A stretch of 64,000 bases of DNA from Nesterenkonia muleiensis (GTDB lineage: Bacteria > Actinomycetota > Actinomycetes > Actinomycetales > Micrococcaceae). The stretch covers positions 46,241-110,240 of the forward strand of contig NZ_QWLD01000035.1 of assembly GCF_003600155.1 (NCBI RefSeq), read 5' to 3'. Made by a program: the position numbers and the translations under genes. The notes beneath the pieces were generated by a model, which saw nothing but the letters and a program-made list of their open reading frames with translations, did no database searches and was not told the origin of the DNA. Of this stretch, positions 16,951-24,922 are shown in pieces (the first letter of the stretch is position 1; every line of letters begins with the position of its first letter).

Positions 16951-17268
16951 ATGCTCATCTAACATTTCGAGGCGATTCCCTGCATACTGGTCAGTGCTTG
17001 GATTGACCGAGATGAGCCGAGAGACGTTGTTTCTTGCAACACGGCCAATAAGTACTCCCCGCACCCGCGGGGATGAGCCCACCAGGTTAGCTGCAACGCC
17101 TGAGTCAACCACAGCAACCCTCGAAGTCTTCACGAAGTGGGCACTCATGTGGTCTGCCGAGATACCTCGCCCGGAACTGCCTCATCGTCGGGGCTGAATA
17201 CAGTGTTGGCACCCATCACCGGATGTCAGTCGGTAGGCTGGGAGAATTCAGGAATGGAGGTATGAGCT
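16951..17268. other. Intergenic region with CRISPR-like unit and promoter of the small membrane protein gene
   Basis: About 318 bases without a coding frame I can support. The left half holds a solitary type I-E-like repeat (listed separately). The right half must hold the promoter for the gene at 17269; GGAGG is seen 9 bases before its ATG. No cas gene or leader-like AT-rich stretch is visible. Confidence 0.5.
16991..17080 (+). CRISPR. Orphan type I-E CRISPR-like repeat with one degenerate partner
   Basis: 17052-17080 is a 29-base unit beginning GTACTCCCCG and ending GCGGGGATGAGCCC, the form of type I-E repeats in actinobacteria, with its internal palindrome CCCCGC..GCGGGG. Exactly 61 bases upstream (16991-17019) a degenerate copy keeps GATGAGCC at the same place and matches 15 of 29 bases. 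That leaves a 32-base spacer (17020-17051), the exact I-E geometry. No further repeat is found at +61, and no cas genes are in the window. Confidence 0.5.
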
Positions 17269-17487
17269 ATGGCTGATCTGAACAAGCTCTTCAAGCTCGG
17301 ATGGCTGCTGATCGGCATCGCCGCGCTGGTGGCGCTGCTGGTGATCATCGGGGTCTTCAACGGTTTGGGCTTCTGGGGCGCATTGTGGTCCTTCGTGTTC
17401 GTCGTGGCCCCGCTGGCGCTGGTCGGCTTCGCCTTCCTGGGCAAACGCTGGTTCAAGGTCTCCAAGCGCACCGGCCGCCGGCTCTAA
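17269..17487 (+). CDS. Small two-helix membrane protein (72 aa)
   Basis: Residues 10-28 (GWLLIGIAALVALLVIIG) and 35-57 are hydrophobic and should cross the membrane twice, with a short FNGLGFWG loop between and a basic tail KRWFKVSKRTGRRL inside the cell. ATG at 17269 with GGAGG nine bases upstream. The family is not recognised. The stop is three bases from the GTG of the pyroglutamyl peptidase gene, so the two are probably cotranscribed. Confidence 0.7.
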   Translation: MADLNKLFKLGWLLIGIAALVALLVIIGVFNGLGFWGALWSFVFVVAPLALVGFAFLGKRWFKVSKRTGRRL

Positions 17488-17490
17488 ACC

Positions 17491-18258
17491 GTGTCCAACA
17501 CTGCCTCATCCTGCGCCGGACGCGAGGGTCCGTCCCTCAGCCGCCGGCCGAGCGGCGCTTCCAGGCCGGGCAGCGAGCAGGATTCCCCTGCCGCCGGGGC
17601 CAGCAGCGTCCTGCTCTCGGCCTTTGAGCCCTTCGGAGGTGCCAACCACAATCCCTCACAGGATGTCGTAGAGGAACTTGCCCGCCGGGCAGACAGAGGT
17701 GAGCTCACCGCACAGTCAGAGCACCCCGGCGTCGTGATCATCCCGGTCCTGCTGCCGGTGGAGTTCAGCACCGCAGGTCAGCTGCTGAGCACCTTCATCG
17801 ACATGTACTCACCGGACTTGGTGATCTCCCTGGGCCTGGCCGCCGGCACAGAGACCATCCGGCTGGAACGGGTCGGGCTGAATCTCCGCGATGCCCGGAT
17901 CCCGGACAACGCCGGTGCCCAACCAGCTGACGAACCGGTCATCGCCCACGGGGAAACCGCCCTGTTCAGCACCCTGCGCCTGAAAGCCGCCCGCGAACGC
18001 ATCGCCGCCTCAGGGGTCCCGGTCTCACTGTCGCTGAGCGCCGGCAGCTATGTCTGCAACGATGTCCTCTACACCCTGCTCCACCACCTCCGCACCCAGA
18101 AACTGAGCAGCAGCGCCGGCTTCGTCCACCTCCCCGATCTGCGCGCCCCCGGCTGCCCAGTCAGCATGGAACAGGCCGCAAAAGCAGTAGACCTGCTCAT
18201 CACCGAGTCGCTGAAACCGCTGCCCGACACCGCCACACCAGGTGGTGCGCTCCACTGA
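17491..18258 (+). CDS. pcp: Pyroglutamyl-peptidase I (C15)
   Basis: 255 residues, about 35 longer than usual because of a Ser/Gly/Ala-rich N-terminal lead before the canonical start LLSAFEPFGGANHNPS. The catalytic triad of family C15 is visible: Glu in GLAAGTETIRLERVGLN, Cys in SAGSYVCNDVLY, and His in GFVHLPDL. The enzyme removes N-terminal pyroglutamate from peptides in the cytosol. GTG at 17491 follows the previous stop by three bases. The long lead has no clear internal start, so it may be real or the true start may be internal (no ATG found before residue 90). Confidence 0.88.
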   Translation: MSNTASSCAGREGPSLSRRPSGASRPGSEQDSPAAGASSVLLSAFEPFGGANHNPSQDVVEELARRADRGELTAQSEHPGVVIIPVLLPVEFSTAGQLLSTFIDMYSPDLVISLGLAAGTETIRLERVGLNLRDARIPDNAGAQPADEPVIAHGETALFSTLRLKAARERIAASGVPVSLSLSAGSYVCNDVLYTLLHHLRTQKLSSSAGFVHLPDLRAPGCPVSMEQAAKAVDLLITESLKPLPDTATPGGALH

Positions 18259-18473
18259 TCGGGCAGCCCTGGTCCTCTGTGGGACCGTGATGAGCACCGC
18301 ACGACGCCGCAAACGTCCTTTCCGGAGCCCACGCCTCTCCACCGTGCATCCAGCCCCCGCGAGAATTCGACGCAAAGATTGACCCTCTGCTCAGGCCGCT
18401 TCCAGCGTAGGTGCTTACAGTCGAACCCAACACAGAGTTATTTTTTTCGACCAACGGGTTCAGCGAGGTGACC

Positions 18474-18677
18474 ATGACGTCACAAGAACAAGACCAAGCC
18501 CATGTCGGCTTCGGTCTGCAGCCTGCCCGGCGTGAGAAAGTCCGTCCGGGCCCCCACCATGACGACAATGATGACCTGGGCTTATCGGCGTCCAACCGCA
18601 CCGTGACCATCACCCTGGTCATCGGCGTGGGTCTGATGCTACTGGTTCTTCTGCTCCCCTACCTCTCCGACCTCTGA
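18474..18677 (+). CDS. Small single-pass membrane protein (67 aa)
   Basis: ATG at 18474, preceded by GAGGTG. The first 43 residues are polar and rich in Gln, Asp and His (RPGPHHDDNDDLGL). Residues 45-64 (TVTITLVIGVGLMLLVLLLP) form one membrane helix. The family is not recognised; small proteins of this plan are common in actinobacteria as tail-anchored accessory factors. The upstream frame extension to 18411 is rejected for lack of a ribosome site. Confidence 0.6.
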   Translation: MTSQEQDQAHVGFGLQPARREKVRPGPHHDDNDDLGLSASNRTVTITLVIGVGLMLLVLLLPYLSDL

Positions 18678-18722
18678 GCCTTCCCGCTGGCGGCCTGCCC
18701 TGGCGGTAGGCTTGGCGGAAGG

Positions 18723-19172
18723 ATGAGCAGGAACACCAAGAAGCGCCCCAGCCCGCCGCGGAAGCCGACATCCGCACGAGGTGGTCAGGGGCGCCCCTCG
18801 GCGAAACCGCGCAGTGGGAGACGCACCGCTAAGACCCCACACCGTGGGCGTACTGCGGCACGGCGCGGCGTCAGGGCAGCCCGCTACCTCTGGGCGGTGC
18901 TCACCGGGCTGATCATCGCCGCCCTGCTGTTCGAACCCACCATGGTTTGGACACTGGGCGTGGGGCTGTTCATGCTGGCCAATGCGGAACTGACCGGACT
19001 CTGGCTGGTGGTGGTCGGCTACGGCATGTCCTGCCTGCCGGCTGCCTTCGGCCTGCTGGTGGCCACCGGCCGGTTCTGGTTCAGCCTCACCCACGGACTG
19101 TGGATCGGCGTGGTCTACTCCGTGGCCGGCGTGTTGTTCCTCGAACACATTCTGGTGCTGCTCAACGGATAA
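18723..19172 (+). CDS. Hypothetical membrane protein with a basic N-terminal tail (149 aa)
   Basis: The first 55 residues are strongly basic and disordered (RKPTSARGGQGRPSAKPRSG), then three to four hydrophobic segments span residues 56-146 (YLWAVLTGLIIAALLF, WTLGVGLFMLANAELTGLWL, LWIGVVYSVAGVLFLEHILV). The ATG at 18723 follows GGAAGG by a short gap. The positive tail should stay in the cytoplasm and might touch nucleic acid or lipid head groups. No family recognised. Confidence 0.65.
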   Translation: MSRNTKKRPSPPRKPTSARGGQGRPSAKPRSGRRTAKTPHRGRTAARRGVRAARYLWAVLTGLIIAALLFEPTMVWTLGVGLFMLANAELTGLWLVVVGYGMSCLPAAFGLLVATGRFWFSLTHGLWIGVVYSVAGVLFLEHILVLLNG

Positions 19173-19266
19173 CGGGCCACCGCCTCTGGGGTCTCAACCG
19201 CAGGCCAGTGAGTGTGAGACCACCGGCGCTTGAGCTGAAGCCCACGCGCCGAAGGCTGCCCGCCGG

Positions 19267-19992
19267 TTAGTCATCGGACTCGTCATCCTTGCCCCGGGGT
19301 TGGCGCACCAGGAGATACGTCGCCCCGAACAGCAGGACCCCGGCCCCGATGGCTGCCACCACTGCCCAGTCCTCACCCACCAGGTCGTCCAGGAACGTCC
19401 TTGCCGGCGACTCGGGATCGATCAGCGCCACCACCACGAAGGCCGAGACCACAACTGTGGCCAGCATGGTTCCCAGACGCCGCCGCCACCGCGATGAGCT
19501 CGACTTCTGCAGGGAGTGCCCGGCCTTGGCGACCTGCTTGGCACGCAGCACCCGCAACGCGCCGACGCTGCGCAACAGTCGAAGGATCTGCATCGGCCCG
19601 ATGCTGAAGACCAGACCGATGATCACCAGCACTGTCAGTCCCACCAGCCACCAGTTCCGGCGCAGCCAGTCGACCTTCCTGGGCGAGACGAGGAAAAAGA
19701 CTATGGTCTCGAACACCAGCACCGCACTGGTGATCCACAGACCTACGTGCCCGATCATCTCGAAGGGCTCATCCATCAGGGTCAGGAAGACCGCAGGCAC
19801 GGAGACCAGCGCCGCGATCAGTACCGGCCAGACCAGCCATCTCTCCCACCGTTGCTCGATCGCAGAAGCGCGCTCTTGGGACACGTTCCCCAGGGCGGTG
19901 TCAGTGAGTTCCCCAGCAGCCGACGACGCTCGTGCCGCCGCTGTCTGCTGCGGGCGCTCATCACCGACATCGGAAGAACGGGAGTTCATCAC
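19267..19992 (-). CDS. Voltage-sensor-like membrane protein without a visible pore
   Basis: 241 residues. After 50 polar residues come hydrophobic segments at about 53-73, 83-105, 115-135, then IGPMQILRLLRSVGALRVLR near residues 131-150, an arginine-spaced helix resembling the S4 voltage sensor of ion channels. The following stretch is a basic linker (SSSSRWRRRLGT). Two later hydrophobic helices flank an acidic loop (IDPESPARTFLDDLVGEDW) but no TVGYG-like selectivity filter is present. The fold resembles the voltage-sensing half of potassium channels or proton channels. Function unknown; the assignment is moderate. Confidence 0.6.
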   Translation of the reverse strand: MMNSRSSDVGDERPQQTAAARASSAAGELTDTALGNVSQERASAIEQRWERWLVWPVLIAALVSVPAVFLTLMDEPFEMIGHVGLWITSAVLVFETIVFFLVSPRKVDWLRRNWWLVGLTVLVIIGLVFSIGPMQILRLLRSVGALRVLRAKQVAKAGHSLQKSSSSRWRRRLGTMLATVVVSAFVVVALIDPESPARTFLDDLVGEDWAVVAAIGAGVLLFGATYLLVRQPRGKDDESDD

Positions 19993-19999
19993 CCAAGAC

Positions 20000-20299
20000 T
20001 AACTGCCGCCACCGGCCCCCGATCCGAAGAGCTGCCCTGGGCTGATGCCCAGCAGACAGCACAACACTCGCTTCAGACAGGCGTGATGGCCGGGCTCACC
20101 CGGCCGAAAGCTCAGCGGACTGGGCTCGCCGGAGGAGACCCGATTGAGCCGAGCGGAGAGTCGAGCTTGCTCGATCTCCTCCGAGGCGATTGAGGGTTGA
20201 GCGCCGAAGGCGTGACACCAGCTTCAGGTGTGAAGGCCGCGGCCTCTGCGCGCGGCCGAGAGCCGAGGTGGCTTTGCCGCCCGGCGGAACCAGCACCGC
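20000..20299. other. Intergenic region with predicted RNA-like stems between dnaB and the membrane protein gene
   Basis: No coding frame is supported here. At 20130-20183 an 8-base stem (CGGAGGAG/CTCCTCCG) encloses a smaller hairpin TCGAGC-tt-GCTCGA (20161-20174). Immediately right of it lies copy A of the dispersed element (20217-20304). The stretch follows dnaB on the minus strand, so it is likely 3' untranslated sequence or terminator. Confidence 0.5.
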
Positions 20300-20304
20300 T
20301 CAGA
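20217..20304. repeat. Dispersed structured repeat, copy A
   Basis: GC-rich element with two hairpins: GGCCGCG/CGCGGCC, then GGTGGC-ttt-GCCGCC, then a tail ACCAGCACCGCTCAGA. It covers the dnaB stop codon (TCA at 20300). It aligns with copies at 23246-23329 and 53264-53346; the stems differ in sequence but keep pairing. Confidence 0.6.
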
Positions 20305-21664
20305 AGTCCCGGGCCATGTCCCTGAACCGCTGGAAGTGGCCCTGGAAGGCGACCGTGATGTCCCGGGTGGCCCCGTTACGGTTCTTGGCGACAATGATAT
20401 CGGCCTCACCAGCGCGCTCGGTCTCCTTGTCGTAGACCTCTGGACGGTGCAGCAGCATGACCATATCGGCGTCCTGCTCAATGGCACCCGATTCACGCAA
20501 ATCAGAGACCTGCGGGCGTTTGTCCGGGCGCTGCTCAGAGCCGCGGTTGAGCTGAGAGAGGGCCACGATCGGCACATCGAGCTCCTTGGCCAGCAGCTTC
20601 AGGGTGCGGGAGAACTCGCTGACCTCCTGCTGGCGGGATTCGACCCGTTTGCCGGACATCAGCAGCTGCAGGTAGTCCACCACCACAAGTTTGAGGTTCT
20701 CACGCTGCTTCAGCCGCCGGCACTTGGCGCGGATCTCCATCAGCGTCAGATTCGGCGCGTCATCAATGAACAGTGGCGCCTGCTCTAACTTGTCCATGGC
20801 CCGGGCCATCTTCTCCCAGTCCTCGTCCTTGAGGCTGGAGCCCCGGCGCAGGTCACCGAAGAGCACCTGGGACTCCGCGGCCAGCAGGCGCATGGTCAGC
20901 TCGACCTTGCTCATCTCCAGGGAGAAGAACGCTGTGGTCATCCCCTGGGCCACTGATGCCGAGCGGGAGAAGTCCAGGGCCAGCACCGACTTGCCCATAG
21001 CCGGGCGGGCGGCGATGACGATCAGCTGCCCGCCGTGGAACCCGTGGGTGAGGTCATCCAAGTCACGGAAACCGGTGGGGATTCCGCTGAGGGTGCCGTC
21101 GTTGGCGGCGTTGACCTCAATCTCCTCGATGGTCGGAGCCAGAATCTCCGAAAGCCGCGCGTAATCGCTGGTCTGCCGGTTCTCCGCCACACTGTAGATC
21201 TCCGCCTGCGCCTCATTGACGATGGCGTCGACCTCACCATCGGCAGTGTGGCCCAGCTGCACGATCTTGGTCCCGGCCTCCACCAGGCGGCGCAGCACTG
21301 CGCGCTCGCGGACGATATCTGCGTAGAAGGCGGCATTGGCCGCAGTGGGAACGGCCTGGGCAAGGTTGTGCAGATAAGCCGGTCCGCCCACCCGCTGCAG
21401 CTGCTGAGTCTTGGTCAGCTGGTCGGAGATGGTCACCACATCGGCCGGCTCGCCCCTGCCGTAGAGATCGATGATGGCCTCGAAGATCATCTCGTGGGCC
21501 GGGCGGTAGAAGTCACGGCCCCGCAGGATCTCCACCACATCGGCGATGGCGTCCTTGGAGAGCATCATGCCGCCCAGCACAGACTGCTCGGCCACCATGT
21601 CCTGCGGCGGGGTGCGCGACTCAGCCCCGGCACCGGTGCTGGGGTCGTAGGTGTCCACACTCAC
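20300..21664 (-). CDS. dnaB: Replicative DNA helicase DnaB
   Basis: 454 residues, normal length for an intein-free actinobacterial DnaB. The N-terminal DnaG-interacting domain begins PPQDMVAEQSVLGGMMLSKD. The RecA-like domain has Walker A ARPAMGKSVLALDFSR near residue 218, Walker B LKLVVVDYLQLL near 326, and later motifs VPIVALSQLNRGSEQR and MLLHRPEVYD. The hexamer unwinds DNA ahead of the replication fork. The gene lies near rplI-rpsR-ssb-rpsF, as in many actinobacteria, although about 6 kb of other genes separate them here. Confidence 0.97.
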   Translation of the reverse strand: MSVDTYDPSTGAGAESRTPPQDMVAEQSVLGGMMLSKDAIADVVEILRGRDFYRPAHEMIFEAIIDLYGRGEPADVVTISDQLTKTQQLQRVGGPAYLHNLAQAVPTAANAAFYADIVRERAVLRRLVEAGTKIVQLGHTADGEVDAIVNEAQAEIYSVAENRQTSDYARLSEILAPTIEEIEVNAANDGTLSGIPTGFRDLDDLTHGFHGGQLIVIAARPAMGKSVLALDFSRSASVAQGMTTAFFSLEMSKVELTMRLLAAESQVLFGDLRRGSSLKDEDWEKMARAMDKLEQAPLFIDDAPNLTLMEIRAKCRRLKQRENLKLVVVDYLQLLMSGKRVESRQQEVSEFSRTLKLLAKELDVPIVALSQLNRGSEQRPDKRPQVSDLRESGAIEQDADMVMLLHRPEVYDKETERAGEADIIVAKNRNGATRDITVAFQGHFQRFRDMARDF

Positions 21665-21712
21665 GCAGGCAGTCTCCTTAGGCGCATAGGGGGATCGAAG
21701 CGGGGCACCACT

Positions 21713-23155
21713 CTACCTTTTCTTGCTGGAGGGGAACTCTGAGGAGGGGTCTGCTCTGAGTGCTCGAAGCGCCTGCTGCTCCAGCGGTGCCCGCAGCCCG
21801 TAGACCAGACCTGCCAGCCAGGTGCGCATCGAGCGCCTGGCCTGCCGGGTGTCCGGGTAGCGGCAGCGCAGGTGCATTCCGGTCTGGTTGATGACGAACC
21901 AGATCATCACCCCGTCAGTGCGAATCACCGCAGAGACATGCTGTGGGTTGAGCTCCTCAGCCACATTGACCGGCAGCTTCCGGTGGTCCAGCCAGGACAT
22001 CGCGAACATTCCGGGGTCCTGCGGCATCCCTCCGTGGGGCCGCATGATCGGTGCCAGGGGGTAGGAGCCGAGCCGGGCGGCCTCCTTCACCGCGGCGTAT
22101 GAGCCCTGATAGTCGTCCTGGTGGTTCTCCAGGACCGAGTTGGTGATGAACCAGCCCACTGAGTCGAACCAGCGGCGGTCATGGCGGGAATGGACCGGGA
22201 AGACCGCGCGGAAGGGTTCGCCGGAGAGTTCGCCAGCCAGTCGGGTCATGACAGAGACCGCGACGGCGATCAGCCTCACCTGATGCTCAGCGGCATGGAC
22301 TTCCACCTGGGCGAGCTCTTCGGAGTCGAACACGTCGCGGATCTCCACGATCTCCTCCACCGGCTGGGAGATGTCGCCGAGATCCAGCGGGAACCGGGGC
22401 ATCGAACCACCGCCGGCGGCCAGAATGTCGCTCCAGCGGGAGAGCACCTCCTGAGGCGGGAACGGCTGGTCCTCCAGCTGCTGGGAATGGGCGGCGAAGG
22501 CCTCAGCCGGGGGGAGCCGCGCGCCGACGGGCTCTCCGGCAAGCACGTCCTGGACGCATTCGGCCATATCCCGGGCCAGCACCAGCAGGCTCCACGCGTC
22601 GATATGAGCGTGGTCGGAGCCGATGATCACCTGGGGGGTGCGCTCTCCGGTCTCTTCTTCGATCACGCACAGTCGGTAGGACGGGGTGGCGAAGGATCGG
22701 CAGACCTGGTCGAAGTGGCTGCGCAGGCGGCTGCGCAGAACATCGGGGCTTTGGGCACCAGCATCGCTGAGCTCCTCCCACTCACCCGGGGTGATGTTCA
22801 CCGCCGTCAGGCACAGCCGGGTCTGCGGACCACCGCTGAGCTGCCGGCTGGGCGGGTCAGGCTCTGGGGCGCCGTCGTTGTGGTTTTTCCAGGTGAAGAC
22901 ACTGCGCAGAGTGCCGTGCCGGCTGATGACCTGTGACCATGCTTCGGCGATGGTCTCGCGGCTGGCGGGCACCGGCAGGGAGAAGGCGACGGCCATCCAG
23001 GAGCCGGGCCGGGAGCCGAAGCTGACATGGCGGTCCTGGTCGAAGGAGACCGGCAGCCGGAGTGGCGGATGGCGGTCCGGAGGGTGGGTGCGCACCGAAT
23101 AGCTGTACAGCCTTCCGGGCTGTACCTGCATCTGCGAGACATTGGTCAGCCGCAT
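21713..23155 (-). CDS. Stand-alone condensation-domain-like acyltransferase
   Basis: 480 residues from the ATG at 23155. The frame runs on to 23764, but a TACAAT -10 box six bases before this ATG marks a leaderless start. The protein has the two-lobed chloramphenicol-acetyltransferase/condensation fold. The catalytic-site region reads SDHAHIDAWSLLVLARDM near residue 168, corresponding to HHxxxDG with His and Asp kept but the second His and final Gly changed. Other landmarks are FPVHSRHDRRWFDSVGWFIT, like the DFGWG-adjacent floor region. No carrier protein or adenylation domain is nearby, so it is not part of a normal NRPS. It may join an acyl group to a small alcohol or amine. Substrate unknown. 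Confidence 0.7.
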   Translation of the reverse strand: MRLTNVSQMQVQPGRLYSYSVRTHPPDRHPPLRLPVSFDQDRHVSFGSRPGSWMAVAFSLPVPASRETIAEAWSQVISRHGTLRSVFTWKNHNDGAPEPDPPSRQLSGGPQTRLCLTAVNITPGEWEELSDAGAQSPDVLRSRLRSHFDQVCRSFATPSYRLCVIEEETGERTPQVIIGSDHAHIDAWSLLVLARDMAECVQDVLAGEPVGARLPPAEAFAAHSQQLEDQPFPPQEVLSRWSDILAAGGGSMPRFPLDLGDISQPVEEIVEIRDVFDSEELAQVEVHAAEHQVRLIAVAVSVMTRLAGELSGEPFRAVFPVHSRHDRRWFDSVGWFITNSVLENHQDDYQGSYAAVKEAARLGSYPLAPIMRPHGGMPQDPGMFAMSWLDHRKLPVNVAEELNPQHVSAVIRTDGVMIWFVINQTGMHLRCRYPDTRQARRSMRTWLAGLVYGLRAPLEQQALRALRADPSSEFPSSKKR

Positions 23156-23187
23156 GGGCGTATTGTAGACGGATGCGGCGTCGTCAA
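23156..23187 (-). promoter_or_regulatory. Leaderless-type promoter of the condensation-like gene
   Basis: On the minus strand TACAAT (23162-23167) stands six bases before the ATG at 23155, so transcription should begin at or next to the start codon. A TTGACG lies 14 bases further upstream (23182-23187), closer than the usual 17, so the -35 is uncertain. Confidence 0.55.
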
Positions 23188-23245
23188 CATGTTGCCGCCG
23201 AAACCTCCGGTTAACAATGATCCGGACACATGGGGGGTGCCTTGA

Positions 23246-23329
23246 GCAGCTGCTTGAGGCGCGATGGCCGGTGCAAGCCGGTCCAGAGGCGCGCGGGGTC
23301 TCCCCGCCACCGGGACAAGCACTGACTGA
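23246..23329. repeat. Dispersed structured repeat, copy B
   Basis: Stem 1 GGCCGG-tgcaag-CCGGTC (one G-U pair), stem 2 GCGGGG-tct-CCCCGC, then CCGGGACAAGCACTGACTGA. Unlike copies A and C it does not touch a stop codon; it lies between divergent genes, just upstream of the hydrolase start. Confidence 0.6.
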
Positions 23330-23347
23330 AAGGTAAAAGACGCAGCC

Positions 23348-24136
23348 GTGGGCATGTTTCAGACGGTAGGAGCCACGCTCGCCTATGAGCTGACCGGCGA
23401 CGACGGCGCTCCGCTGTTCGTTCAGATGCATGGGCTGACCTCCTCGGCGTGGCGCGAGCACCGGGCAGGCTTGGACGTCACCGGGCGGCTCGGAGACTTT
23501 CGGGTCCTGCGCTACGACGCCCGGGGGCACGGGTCCTCCACCGGCCGCGCCGTGCCGGAGGACTACGTATGGCCCCAACTGGCAGATGACTTGTTGGCGC
23601 TGCTGGAGACGGTGGCCCCAGGGATGGCCGTGCATACCGGCGGGCCCTCCATGGGCGCGGCCACCCAGCTCTATGCGGCGCTGAAGGCCCCTGAGCGGTT
23701 CGCTTCGCTGACCCTGCTGGTACCGCCCACCGGATGGGAGACTCGCAGGGGGCAGGCAGGCCACTACGAGGAATCAGCAGCGCTGGTGGAGAATGAGGGC
23801 ATCGGGGCCTTCATCCGGGTGGGAGAGTCTGTGCTTCCTCCCCCCGCGCTGGCCGATCGGACCAAGGAGCGGGTGCCGGCGGTGAGCCAAGAACTGCTTC
23901 CCTCCATCTTCCGGGGCGCTGCCCTGACCGATCTGCCGCCGAAGGAGCAGCTGGCCCAGCTGCAGATTCCGGTGCAGATCCTGGCCTGGGTGGACGATCA
24001 TGCTCACCCGGTGTCCACCGCCGAACAGCTGCAGCGGCTGATTCCAGGGGCGCAGCTGGCGATTGCGGAGACCCCTGAGGACCTGGAGACGTGGCCAGAC
24101 AGAGTGGCGAGGTTTGTCCAGCGCAGCCGTGACTGA
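23348..24136 (+). CDS. Alpha/beta fold hydrolase
   Basis: 262 residues. The nucleophile elbow is TGGPSMGAATQL (Ser at about residue 101), preceded by the oxyanion region VQMHGLTSSAWREH and RYDARGHGSSTG. The acid Asp is probably in WVDDHAHPVS. The expected catalytic His near the C terminus is not obvious: the matching place reads AIAETPEDLETWPDRVARFV. So either a His from DDHAHP serves, or the protein is a relative with altered chemistry. GTG at 23348 or ATG at 23354 may start it; GAAAGG lies upstream in the tail of repeat copy B. Cytosolic; substrate unknown. Confidence 0.8.
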   Translation: MGMFQTVGATLAYELTGDDGAPLFVQMHGLTSSAWREHRAGLDVTGRLGDFRVLRYDARGHGSSTGRAVPEDYVWPQLADDLLALLETVAPGMAVHTGGPSMGAATQLYAALKAPERFASLTLLVPPTGWETRRGQAGHYEESAALVENEGIGAFIRVGESVLPPPALADRTKERVPAVSQELLPSIFRGAALTDLPPKEQLAQLQIPVQILAWVDDHAHPVSTAEQLQRLIPGAQLAIAETPEDLETWPDRVARFVQRSRD

Positions 24137-24194
24137 CCGTGGGGAGGATGAGACGACCGGATCACCGGACCGGCCCTTGGTGGGGTCTTCGGCA

Positions 24195-24220
24195 GGATCA
24201 CGGCCGACCGGCCGTGATCC
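24195..24220 (+). terminator. Hairpin terminator after the hydrolase gene
   Basis: Perfect 11-base arms GGATCACGGCC/GGCCGTGATCC with a 4-base loop, 59 bases downstream of the hydrolase stop. No T run follows, which is common in GC-rich actinobacteria. Confidence 0.6.
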
Positions 24221-24549
24221 CCTTCCCTTCGCCTAGGTCCGGCGATCCGATCTCACTGCGTCCCTCGGAGATCCCAGGGCAGCCGCGAACTCTCCTGGCA
24301 GCAGGAGATCGCCTGTCCGGTTCACTCAGTCCGGCCGCTGTGAGGCGGACGGTGGCCGACGAGGATGCACGCCGGCGTACAGCCGGCCAATACCCACGTC
24401 AGTCGGGAACTCAATACATCAGCTCCCACACCTTCCGGGGCTGTGTCCCCACTCCTGATGGGCGGAGACGCACCCCACACTGGTGCGGAGGGACGTTTGC
24501 CACTGTAGGCCGAGTTTGGCCCCCGAGCAAGACCTTTCGCCACAGGGGT

Positions 24550-24782
24550 TGTGGATAAAATGTGGAGAGTACGGCGTGTCCTGTGCAGAACCTGAGGGTA
24601 AACCTGTGGATGACACTGTGTAGGTCTCATGAGTATTGCTCTGACATGGGATGATGTAGCGACACGCTGTGGATTCAGACTTTTTTCTACCCGTTTCTCC
24701 ATCCCCTGGAGGCACTTGCTGTCGGCCGGATATGGGTGTATGAGCGCCCAGATGCACCACTTTTTCCACAAGATAATCCACA
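24550..24782. other. Cluster of DnaA-box-like sites
   Basis: TGTGGATAA at 24550-24558 is a perfect DnaA box (TTATCCACA on the other strand). Near matches are TGTGGATGA (24605-24613), TGTGGATTC (24668-24676), TTTTCCACA (24762-24770) and TAATCCACA (24774-24782): five sites with no more than two mismatches in 235 bases, in both orientations, within AT-rich gene-free DNA. It lies between dnaB and rplI but away from any dnaA or dnaN gene, so it may be a DnaA-titrating or reactivating site rather than the main origin. Confidence 0.5.
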
Positions 24783-24843
24783 ACATGGAGAACCTATGCG
24801 CGGAAGGGAAACAAACCCCCTGGTCACAGCGATGTGCAAGTAT

Positions 24844-24855
24844 TTCAAATTTGAA
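24844..24855. promoter_or_regulatory. Perfect palindrome upstream of LLM flavoenzyme gene
   Basis: TTCAAATTTGAA is a perfect 12-base palindrome 67 bases before the ATG at 24923. Size and position suit a MarR- or TetR-type operator; no such regulator gene is in the window. Confidence 0.4.
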
Positions 24856-24922
24856 GTAATATCAAGTGTGGTGGCTTCATGGCCTTTCTTTCACCCCCTC
24901 ACCTACTCTGGGCAGGAGCATT

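Larger units (their letters stand above)
24137..24922. other. Long gene-free region with terminator, DnaA-box cluster and operator-like palindrome
   Basis: About 790 bases with no supported gene. Order: a terminator hairpin (24195-24220), 300 bases of unassigned sequence, a cluster of DnaA-box-like sites (24550-24782) with T-rich tracts, and the palindrome 24844-24855 before the LLM flavoenzyme gene. Base composition becomes much more AT-rich from about 24600. Confidence 0.55.

Noticed and set aside
23246..23329. Cobalamin or other known riboswitch in front of the hydrolase
   Set aside because: The GCCGGTGCAAGCCGG stretch looked riboswitch-like, but no B12 box or other known aptamer core is present, and the element recurs at gene ends elsewhere.
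24550..24782. Calling this the chromosomal origin oriC
   Set aside because: Boxes are few and imperfect, and dnaA and dnaN are not in the window. Only a DnaA-box cluster can be supported.
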